Positions 48,601 to 58,997 of a stretch of 64,000 nucleotides of DNA are shown here, piece after piece; position 1 is the stretch's first letter, and each line of letters begins with the position of its first letter. The DNA comes from Coleophoma eucalyptorum (taxonomy: Eukaryota > Ascomycota > Leotiomycetes > Helotiales > Dermateaceae), in the NCBI GenBank assembly GCA_026120035.1, contig JALRME010000064.1:37568-101567 (forward strand), written 5' to 3'. Made by a program: the position numbers and the translations under genes. Below the pieces are notes generated by a model. It had not been told where the DNA came from. It saw only the letters and a list, made by a program, of their open reading frames with translations, and did not search any database.

Positions 48601-51600
48601 CCATAGATGTTGGTTCGGTTGACCGCGAGTATTCCTACAGAAATGGCATTGTCTCCCTACCACGGCTTCGCACTGACAACAAATTTAATCAATGGGCTGA
48701 TGCTGTCGCAGCCATCAGTCCTCAAGCTGAATTATGCATCTACCAGAACCCAGCTCGGCCGCTCAAGCTCAATATTGAGACACCAGGTCTGCTAAATAGT
48801 ATGCAATTTGTTGACGACCCGAAACCCGTAAAGATACTCGGGCCAGAGGAGATCCAGATCGAAGCTCGCGCCTATGGCATCAACTTCAAGGATATATTTG
48901 TAGCATTAGGTCAGATGCCACCCGAAGTCACCATGGTTGGAGAATTTGCAGGTGTTGTCACAGCGGTTGGATCTGATATCAGAGATATGTACAAGGTTGG
49001 GGACAGGGTCGCTGGCGTTGGAGCGGAGCCCTATTCTAGTTACCCACGGATTAACGGCTTGAAGTGCCAAGTATTTCCTGATAGCTTGAGCTTCATAGAC
49101 GCTGCCTCTGTGGTCACAGTTTTCTATACGGCATGGTACTGTCTCGAATCCATTGCACGGCTCGGTAGGGACCAGAGCGTTCTAATACACGCTGCATCTG
49201 GAGGCGTCGGACAGGCCGCAATTCAAATTGCCCAGCACATTGGAGCGGAGATTTTTGTCACTGTTGGTAGTGTGATGAAGCGTCAACTTGTCATGGAAAA
49301 GTACAATATTCCCGAGAGCCACGTTTTCTCGACGCGGTCGACAACCTTCAAACAGGGAATCTTACGCTTGACAAACAACAAAGGTGTTGACGTTGTACTT
49401 AACTCGCTGTCTGGAGATGCGCTTGCCTGTAGCTGGGAGTGCATTGCACCCTTTGGCACATTTGTCGAGATTGGTAAAACAGATATCTACAAGCGCAGGA
49501 GTCTCAGCATGGCCCAATTTGACAAGAGTGTTACATTTGCGGCAGTTGACATTGCTCTTTTAACAAATTCAAGACCCGAGATGATTCACAACGGTCTTAG
49601 GCATATATTCAATAGGTTCGAGAAAGGCGTATTGCACCCGGTCCATCCAGTAACTACATTCCCAATGGATCAAGTTGAACAAGCATTCCGACTTGTTGCA
49701 GCACGTAAACATACCGGGAAACTTGTCATGATTACAGACAACGAAACCCAAGTTAAAGCGGTTCCTCTCAAGCCATCCCCACTGGAATGCGACAGAGATG
49801 GTACATATGTTGTTGCTGGTGGCTTAGGAGGTCTCGGCAAGAGAATTTGCGGACTACTTGCCACAAAAGGGGCAGGTCACATTGTCACCCTGTCTCGAAG
49901 AACAATCTGTGATGAGACTTTGAGATGCTTCAAGGAAGATATTGAGCAGCACAGCAGTAGTCTTCATATCCTCCAGTGCGATATTTCTAACCCTACCAGT
50001 GTACTTGAGGCAAAGTCCTACTGTGAGGAGAATCTGCCACAAGTAAAGGGAGTTATCCATGGTGGCATGGTCCTAAATGTATGTATTTACGAGTTCAAGA
50101 TAATCTCTATCGTCTAACCGAAATTTCCAGGACCACCCTCTCGAGTTCATGACTTTAGATGACTATGACGCCGCAATTCAGCCCAAGGTTCATGGCACGA
50201 TAAACCTACACGAAGCATTTTCATCTCCTGGCCTTGCTTTCTTCATCTCTCTCTCATCCGTCACAGGTATCCTCGGCATGACAGCACAGTCTAACTACGC
50301 TGCTGGAAACACCTTCCAAGACGCCTTCGCCCATACCTACTCAGCATTCTATCCGCACGCGCGCTATATTACACTTGACTTGGGTGCCATTGATGGCTCT
50401 GATATCATTACACAGTTACCCATCCGTCGTGCAGAACTCGAACGCCAAAGTGCCATTTTCATGACCTTCAAAGAACTTTTTACTGTCCTCGAGTATGCAA
50501 TGGGGCCGCAGGGACTTACTGATAACGCTGTGCAATGTATCCTAGGATTCGACCGTGCATCTATAACTGGTGTAGGTGACCGCGTGGCTTTGGAAAACCC
50601 ATTGTTTAGTCTAGTACCGTATGAAAGCACGCAGCAAAGCCAGCAGAGCAAAGCTACAACGACGGACAATGGTGGAGATCTTGGGGCAGCACTGAGAGCC
50701 GCCAGGTCTCTGAATGACGCAGAGATGATAATAACGAGAGCAATGGCAGAGAAATTCTCTATATTCCTCGATATGCATGTTCCTACAGATGTTCCGATTA
50801 CGCAACTGGCGCTCGACTCGCTCGTTTCCATTGAGCTTAAGAACTGGATGGTGCGGACTTTTGAGGCGCCATTGCAGGCTTCCGAGTTGGCAGGTGCACT
50901 GAGCATTACTGCGCTTGCACAGTTACTTGCCTCTCGGTCAAAACTAATCAGTGATGAAATGCGTGGTTTGAAAAAGTCCGGACCAGAAGAAGATGATGCT
51001 GAAGCAATCCTGCATGGAAAATCTCAGGAATTGGATTCGGATATTCCTCCACATGGTTGGTCTTGCTGCAAACACGCCAAAGAGCTACCCAAGTACCCTT
51101 TGGTAGATCTAAATTATGCACTTGACTACTTTCTTGAAAATACTGGACATCTGACGTTCCCTTCCGAGTTCGAAACCTTCAAGCAAGCTGTTGAAGAAAT
51201 GCGAGGGCCGGCTGCCCGCCAGGCATATGCTGAGATTGTCAAGAGGTATGAAGATCCAAGTCTGGACAGTTGGATGTACGACCTCATCTCGGATGCTGTC
51301 TACCTCAAACGAACCCACCCAGTAGCGCCATATTCGAACGTCATGGGCACGCACTTTGACAGCAAGGTACCACACTCACAGAGTGAGCGAGCAGCAGTAA
51401 TTGCAGTAGCAGCGTGGAAATTTAAACAGTCAATTGATGCGAATAGAGCAGAGCCATTTTGGTACTTTGGCATGTCATCATGCACCTGGCAGTGGCAGTG
51501 GTTATTTAATGCTACACGTATTCCTCGTGTAGGAGGAGATGTAATGAAGATGTCAGACGGGGAGTACTGTGTTGTATTGAGAAGAGGGCGTGTGTTCAAA

Positions 51601-52987
51601 GTCAAGTTAAGGGAATTTGGTGAGGACGTTCAATACCCGAAGCTCAAGGCGACTTTTAAAGTTTTACTTGATCATGTTAAAGATGAGGGTGAATGGATTG
51701 GTATCTTGACGACTGATGTTCGAGACTCGTGGGCAGTGGTAAGAGACTTGTTGATGTTAAACTAACTAAATATTTAGACTGACTTAATTCTGCTTTTACA
51801 GATGCGAGAGAAACTGATAAAAATCAGCCCAGAAAATCTCAAATACGTGGAAGTTATTGACGCTGCTGCGTTCCTCATCTGTCTCGATGATGGATATCCG
51901 GACAGTGACGAGGAGCGAGTTCGACAAGCATATCTCGGGGATGGCTTCAATCGTTGGCAAGACAAGTGTACACAGTTCATAGTGAGTGCTAATGGTCGCT
52001 CAAGCTTCATTATGGAGCATGGCGCCATCGACGGAATGACAGCTGCACGGTCCTGCGACTGGATTCATGAAGCTATCCAGACGCATCAGCCAGAAATTTC
52101 CAATCCATCTGTTACTTTTCCAGAAAAAGATATTCATCTGGAGGAGTACATCTTTCATTCCGTTTCCGAAATTGACGATCATATCACTATACTTCGAGAC
52201 CGCTACCTCACATATACTTCGGCAATAGGTTACAGTCTTCATACTGTGAATTCCTTCGGCACTGACTACCTTATTAAGTCTGAAAGCCCCGTTAAGGCGG
52301 TCATCGATGCAACGCTCCAGCTTGCCATCCGCCTCCACTTTGGATTCAACACACCATGCTGGGAAGGCGTGTCTATGGCACACTATCACAAGGGCCGCCC
52401 AGAGATTATGCAAGTTGCCACTCGTTCAGTTGTCGAATTCTGCGACGTTGCCCTTGACAAAACCGTCTCCCTTTCTGACAAGCGTGCTATGTTATTACGG
52501 CTTGGGCGTGACATGGCAAACAACATGCAGAACTGCCTTGTTGGGAATAACCATCTGCGCTTATTTGACTTACTCGACCTTCTCTGGCTTAAAGATGAAC
52601 CAAAGGCACGGCTGTTTCAAGATACACTATTTTGGCGTAACCCATTCGTCATGGCGGCTCATGCACCAGCAGGTAACTCTGTATGTAATTCTGCATATGG
52701 GCTTCTAGAGCCGAACTCTTTTTGGATCATGATCACGCCTACAGAAAACAGGTGGGTGCTACATATTTCTATATCTCCTGTATAATTTTCTTTCATTCTA
52801 AGTGGGAAAATTAGACTTAAGCTTGAAATTCTCATGCTAACTAATTGGCAGCGTTCGTTTTTCGGTAGTTGGTCCTGCTAATGGAAAGACAAACTCGTTT
52901 TGCCAACGTCTTGATGAAGCGGCTCAGATTATAAAACGGATTGTGGATGCCAACACTTTGCATACGGAAAACGGAGTTATGGTCTAA
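42692..52987 (+). CDS. highly reducing polyketide synthase with C-terminal carnitine acyltransferase-type domain
   Basis: Eleven exons give 3219 residues: 42692-43222, 43282-43409, 43465-43747, 43803-43815, 43880-44109, 44175-45127, 45191-47905, 47966-50078, 50131-51738, 51802-52751, 52852-52987. Domains in order: ketosynthase (Cys177 in DTGCSGS, His312, His352), acyltransferase (Ser about 692 in GHSSGE), dehydratase (His about 1020, Asp about 1215), C-methyltransferase (EIGAGTGG about 1493), enoylreductase (HAASGGVG about 2026), ketoreductase (GGLGGLG about 2237, Tyr about 2378), acyl carrier (Ser about 2552 in LDSLVSIE) and a carnitine acyltransferase-like domain from about 2630 (His about 2931 in EHGAIDG). 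Every listed catalytic residue is present, so all steps look active. Such C-terminal domains are known from rare fungal synthases (Trichoderma virens Tv6-931), where they move the chain to and from polyalcohols. The product is unknown. Exon 4 is 13 bases long. Confidence 0.95.
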
Positions 52988-53808
52988 AACTTACTTAATC
53001 TTAAACCCAAGGGTTTATAAGGGTTGAATTATGAATAAATATCTGAAGCTTATGATTATAAAGTTTTTAGATATTATTTTAGTGAATCAAGCCATGATGA
53101 CATAAAACACAGTTCGGTATTTAGTGAAGAGACCTACTATGAGCAGCAATAGTAGAGCAAGGCATTGCGGATGGCTAATTGGGGGATTAACGCTTGATCT
53201 GCTTTACTGCTTTACAACAGTTTGAAAGATAGAGGGGTCACCCAGATCTATTTTGCCTAATATTCCATGCTTTTCCGGAAGCTCCGTAGCATTTATACTT
53301 GGCATTAATGCTTGGAAAGTTGTAACAATACTACTTTCTTACATCCGGCGGCACATTCTTGACATAAATAATTTCTCAGTGACACCACCCCTACCGAAAG
53401 GAGCTGAACACGATTTATCCGATATCTATTTTGCTATAGATGGATGCCTGTGAGCGCGCAGGGTCAGAGCGGGGAGAGCAGAAAGTCGCGTGGAACATAG
53501 CCGGTCTTTGCACTGTTACCACCAGAGCTTCATTCTCGAACACCACAAAGCCAGAGATAGGTTTGGAAGAAAAAATCTGAGTTCAAATCCAAAGATTCAA
53601 ACACCCCTTTATCCAAGCGAGTTTTTGCCTGCCAAGCACTTTCTGTCGGAGTCCTACCCGATCAACCGTCGTCGAGCGGGGCTTGTATCTTCACTATGGA
53701 TTATTTCACCGAGCTAAGAAAATTTATATAGGCTGACCTGACTTCTGATACTCAATGCTAAATAATGTAGTCTGTAATTTATTTACTCTCCCAGTATTAT
53801 ACAACACA
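52988..53808. other. intergenic between polyketide synthase and glycosyltransferase
   Basis: About 0.8 kb on the cluster strand, presumably the promoter of the glycosyltransferase gene. Two open frames here (53253-53453, 53490-53717) have no family features and are not called. Confidence 0.4.
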
Positions 53809-55557
53809 ATGGAAAAGCCTACTGCTTTGTGGAAACGTACTCAACACACTGTTCATTTTCTTGCTTATAGGAGACCCATTTCAATACTAGGCATTACTTT
53901 ACTCTCAATCTGTATAATCCAGCCTCTTTTCCATTAAACACATCCATTCTAATCATTGACGCCAGTATTGATAGTACTCCTGAGCAAATTGAATTTGGAC
54001 AAAGTTGTTGACAGAAACGTATACTGGACGAGTTCATGTTTTATCCTTTTGGGTATGCATCCCTTTTCAGGATATTTGTCGCTATACATTAAAGTAATCT
54101 GCCAAAAGTCAACATTCCCATATTTATCGTCATGGTTGGCTTTTGTCTGCCAATGAAATTCGACACGCCGAAGACGGCATCGAACCAGAATGTTCGCCAT
54201 TTTCGAAAACTCTATCTTTGTATCGTGACGCGTGGTACTAATCCAGAGGTATTCTCCATCGGAATTACAATTCACGTGTCTCCTACTAAATCTTAATTGC
54301 AGGCAGTGATTCGAGGTTGCGTACAGATGCGGTACTTGCAAGAACTTGATCAGAGAATCAGTGTGTGCATTATCACAGACGAACCTAGCGATGCTTTGTT
54401 TCAAGATCTTGAAGTAGATATTATAGCAACCCCTGATTCATTCAATCCCACAAAAGCTTTGTACAAAGCTAGGGCACTAGAATGGTTTCGGATCTCCTCT
54501 CAACTTCGTGATGATGATTGGGTCCTTCATCTTGATGAGGAAACAATTATTGATGAACATACCGTGAAGTCATGTATCCAGTTTATTGAAAGGGAAATAA
54601 ACTTTGAGTATGGACAGGTGCGTTCTTACATGAGATATTCTCCAGAATCATAACTCCCCCTTTTTATTCTGAAGGCTAAAATTTCACGTCTAGGGCATCA
54701 TACTCTACAATGCACACAACTTTTGGCACAACACATTGGCTACCATAGCAGATATCCCCAGAGCCCGGGACGATTACGGAAAATATTTTGTTGCACATAG
54801 TTTTGTCCACTTTCCGGTTGTAGGGGTACATGGCTCGTTTCTTCTGATAAGCGGCAAGATTCAAAATGCAGTGGGATGGAACACTGACTCTGCCTCTGAA
54901 GATATGTGGTTTGGATTGGAGGTAATTATACCATGCTATATTTTCTCGCTATGTTCTGCTTAGAGTAGCTTAATAATCGGATTTGCAGGCTTGGAAACTC
55001 AATCTCAAAATCGGATGGATTCCAAGTATTGCTCGTGAGCAATCACCCCAAACCATTTTAGACAGCTGGAAACAGAGAAGTCGATGGTTTAGTGGAATGA
55101 CAACAATTCCTGGAGTTTGTGGTAAAGTAAATATCCTTCTGTGGTGTTTGGAAACAGTTGGCACGCCAATCATGTAAGGTCTACAACCCATCCATTACCT
55201 TTTTCTTGTAGGTATGACGTGTTTTGATTCAAAATACAGCATTGCCGCTTGGCAGTATATTCGCATTCCATATTGGATATATATCCTCTTAATCATCTGC
55301 AATGTCAGCGACCTCTGGTCGATGATCTTCGCATGTATTGTGCAGGTAAGAATTTCTTTGATGCTCTACGTCATTTAGCGTACTGCACTCTAACAGAAAC
55401 ATTACAGGATATAGATGCCCAGATTAGCCTGTGGAAAACGGTTGCTCATGCAGTCTTCTGTCCACCTGTGGCTATGATCAGTAAATGGTCAGAGGGCCTG
55501 ATTATAATCTATACAATTTTTAACCCCCCTCAAGGATTTCATATTATCGAGAAATAA
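53809..55557 (+). CDS. egghead-like GT2 membrane glycosyltransferase (beta-1,4-mannosyltransferase type)
   Basis: The well-supported exons are (54109 or 54132)-54248, 54303-54617, 54694-54921, 54989-55173, 55240-55345 and 55408-55557, all in phase. A first exon from the ATG at 53809 can be joined by a phase-1 splice from about 53910 to 54109; otherwise translation starts at 54132 and the protein has 366 residues. Visible motifs follow Drosophila egghead order: YLCIVTRGTNPE (nucleotide-sugar entry), HLDEETIIDEHTV (metal-binding Asp motif), EDMWFGLE (catalytic acidic motif) and QRSRWFSGM (the QxxRW signature). Several hydrophobic C-terminal helices place it in a membrane. Egghead adds mannose from GDP-mannose to glucosylceramide. 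Here the position right behind the polyketide synthase suggests sugar addition to the polyketide or its carrier alcohol, which is inference. Confidence 0.82.
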
Positions 55558-56041
55558 AGATGGTTTTTGTCGTTATTAACTTACTTATCTACCTTTATAC
55601 AATGAAGCTATACATCTAATGTCTTTGCTTTCCACTATCTATATACGGTTTTTACTTTAATCCACACTTGAAAATCAAAAGACACTACTCTATGCCTTTA
55701 ATAAGTAGTATTTTATTTAGAAAGAGAGAAATCTTACATGCCTGGTATGCGACTAAGCCGCAGGAGAGAAAACTACATAGGGGATCCTTGATGGGGTCAA
55801 CCACTATAATGTCATGTTGTACTACTAGAGAAAAGTCAAATTTAGTTAAAGAGTAGAGTGGAACCCATGATCTAGTATTAGAATTGTGACCCAATTCAGA
55901 TCTAGACATGCCGATTTTTCAAACATTAGATAATTCATTGGTAGAAAAGAGTCAAGTTTCTTGGAGCGGGTTGCCCCTTGTCTATATAACCCCTAATCTA
56001 TATGCCTGGCTGACTAACTGAAGCTCATTATATTGCCTACA
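55558..56041. other. intergenic, two convergent 3' ends
   Basis: An AT-rich spacer between the glycosyltransferase and the convergent histidine kinase. It is a candidate right border of the biosynthetic locus. No other feature is seen. Confidence 0.4.
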
Positions 56042-58997
56042 TTATTTCAAGCGTGCTCTCATCTTTGCCATAAGATCCGAAACTACAAAGGGCTTGGACA
56101 AAACATCATCCACTCCGGCCTCTATTGCAATTTCAATTTGCTCCTTCCTAGTATTTGCTGTTACAGCGATGATGTCAATATGTTTAGTGATAGTACCTTC
56201 CTTCTGTAATCTCCGAATCTCTCGAGAACATGTCAACCCATCCATTATCGGCATTTCCAAATCCATCAATATGAAATCTAAATGCTTAACAAGATCAGGA
56301 AATAGCGGAGGATTCCAGCAATCCATTGTCTTGAGAACTGAAAGGGCCTCGACACCATGATTAGCAACATAAACGACACAGCCGGCCTTGGTCAACTGTT
56401 TGCGGGCAATTTGCTGGTTGACTAAGTTATCTTCTACGAGAATGACATGTATTAAGCGAGATGTTGGAACTGCCGGTTTAATATTGACTTTACCATCAGA
56501 AAGAGTCAATTCGGCAATAGGAAGTCTTGACGGATGGGTGGCTTCAAGAGCAGGAGGAGTAGTTCTCCTTGACTTGATGTAGAACGCAAACGTACTTCCC
56601 GCTCCAGGCGAAGAAACGACTCCAATATCTCCTCCTTGCTTCTCTGACAGTCGTTGTGATATGAACAGGCCGAGTCCAGAGCCCCCATACTTGATGAAAG
56701 TTTTCGCAGAAGCTTGCGAAAAGCGAGAAAATATCTTTTCGATTTCAATCCCAGTCATACCTGTCCCAGTATCTGAGATGGAAAAGGTAAGATATACTTG
56801 CTCTTCTTGTCCATATTCTGGTTGAAGACGGTGCTCTTTCGCACCGTCTTGCTTGGGGGCCCATAATATTTCTTTCGAAAAGTAGTGCTGGGGGTCGGCT
56901 AGGCAAGCTCCGTATTTGACAATGATTTTTCTTTCTGATTCTTCAGACTTCGTGAATTTAATGGCGTTTGAAATAAGATTGATAAAGACCTGCGTCACTC
57001 TCGAAGGGTCGCAGATAACCCAATCGACTTTATGCGTTGAGAGAGATTGCTCCTCAATTACATCCAAAGTAATCATATGCTTGGAGCATTCGCTCTCAAA
57101 CATCTTAATTGCATTCGCGACAAGCTCAGGCGGTGACACTGTAGATGGTTTAAGAGAAAGTAACATGAAGTCCAATTTGGACAAGGTCAGAACGTCATCA
57201 ACAATCCTTTTCTGGTGCTCTGCGCATATTACAATCGTCTTTGCTGCCTCGAAATTATCTTCTAAACTTTTCAGACACTTGTCCAAAGTTGGGCTCTCTT
57301 GGTTAAAATCGTTAAAGGAAGTAATGATCCCATCTGCGAGCTGGAACATCGCTGATAATGGGTTTCGAACTTCGTGGCTGATGCTGTCAATAAATTGCTC
57401 TTGATTGCGTTTAGCTTCTCGAGCTTCCTCGGCACTACGAGCTTGCCAGGCTTCGGCCCATTTCAAATGGCTCACATCGGTCATGCAGCTCATCAGCGAT
57501 TTCGTCTTGCCATCTTCATAGTACGGAAAGGCGAACGCTAATACGTTAGTGGGTTCGGGGTCCCCGGTTGGTGGAATAAACAGAGTGTTCAACTTCACCC
57601 CAACCGATATGTTTGTATCCATGTCGATCAAGTCGGAGAAAGCCTTTGTTGCCACTGCATGTGAATCTGGATGAACAATGCTCATAAAGTGTAGGGATTT
57701 GTCGTTGTGGCCTCGGGGAAACCCAGTAAGTTTGTAGTAGTGATCATTGGCCCAAATCAAACTCCCGTCAAGATTCAGATGTGCCATGGCAACTGAAGCA
57801 TGCTGAGCGAGATATCTAATCTGCTTTTCCGTCCCGGCCAGCTGATTTTCTAGACGTTCTTGGCGCTTCTGTGCCTCGTCAATGTCAATCAGGCTAGCCA
57901 TGGTATGAGACAAGTGTCTTGAGATATCAGCCATGAACTGATGATGGTCACTGTCGATGGGCCGCCGGGGGTTGGTCCCAGTAATCAGACATCCAAAAAG
58001 ACGACCGCCGTGTTCCAGGGGAACAACGCTCACAAACTTGGACGGTTCGGCAAATCCACCCCAATTAATGCCTTCAAACTCTACTCCGACTTCCACGCTC
58101 ATGGTCCCTGATCTTGATTTCCTTAGCAGTGGCATGGGGAACTCGAGGGCCTTGATGTCGGCCTGCACAGCGAATTTATGGCCAGTGGGAAGCCCTATGC
58201 TCCCCGTCATCGTCATGATACACTGACCAGGCACACTTTCCTCGTCAGCGCGGTAAAGCACAGCCATGGGAATATCGTAGGGGTTCGTTTCGAACGAGCC
58301 TACGACATATCCGGTCACGGTAACTAAGTCGTATTTCTCCGGGGGTGAACTGAGCCTATTCAACATTGCCGTCCGTCGCTCATTGATTGTGATCCTTGTT
58401 CGTTCCCAGACAGAATTATAAAATCCCTGTATACGCCCATCATCACCTCGGATGGGATTGAAGTTGCCGGTGAAAAAAGTCTCCTCTAAGAAATTGTTAC
58501 GCATCACCATCAGTGGCAACTCATTCACATCTACTGCTCTCCCAATGGACTCGGCCAGGTCAAATATGGGGTCTATCTTCTGAGATATTTCTGGAAATCC
58601 ATCTCGGAAATCCATACCCATGAGGCGCGGGTGAGTAGCGCCAGCCAAAGGAGCGAAGGCCTCATTGTAGATGGCGACCCTTCGAGGGCCCCTACGTAGA
58701 GTCAGCCGGTCGGAAGGGCCTTACGCGGCAGAAATCAAAGAGGACGACTAACCAGTAGATGCACGAAGGACGAGAATCAGCAAAGAGCGTGTACATATGA
58801 ATCCTCAAGGCCGGTCCCCACTGCTCTAGAGGGCCGAGAGGGCTGTCGGCCCAATTTCTAGAGCGAAAAAAGTCGACATGCTCAGAGGAAGGGATGCCCG
58901 AAGACCAGTTTCGGCCCTCGAGAGGTGATTCATACTCTTCCTCGAGCACCATCCTATCCCAAGCGCGATGGCAACGTAACTGAGGAATCAGAATCAC
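56042..58997 (-). CDS. hybrid histidine kinase with PAS, kinase and receiver domains
   Basis: Two exons (58997-58753 and 58691-56042) give 964 residues; the Met codon at 58952 is an alternative start. The N-terminal block RPSCIYWGPRRVAIYNEAFAPL and the GNFNPIRG...GFYNSVWERT region are typical of the sensor part of fungal hybrid kinases. A PAS-like segment follows near residue 370-440. The phospho-accepting His is in SISHEVRNPLSAM (about 520). The ATPase part has FINLISNAIKFT (N box) and SDTGTGM plus GGSGLGLFIS (G boxes). The receiver domain near the end has its phospho-accepting Asp in FILMDLEMPIMDG (about 891) and the conserved Lys in SKPF. All catalytic parts are intact. Such kinases sense stress or nutrients and feed the Ypd1 phosphorelay. 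It is convergent with the glycosyltransferase, so cluster membership is doubtful. Confidence 0.93.

Noticed and set aside
53253..53717. Two small frames between synthase and glycosyltransferase as extra cluster genes
   Set aside because: Their composition is not protein-like, and neither has motifs, splice structure or a promoter.
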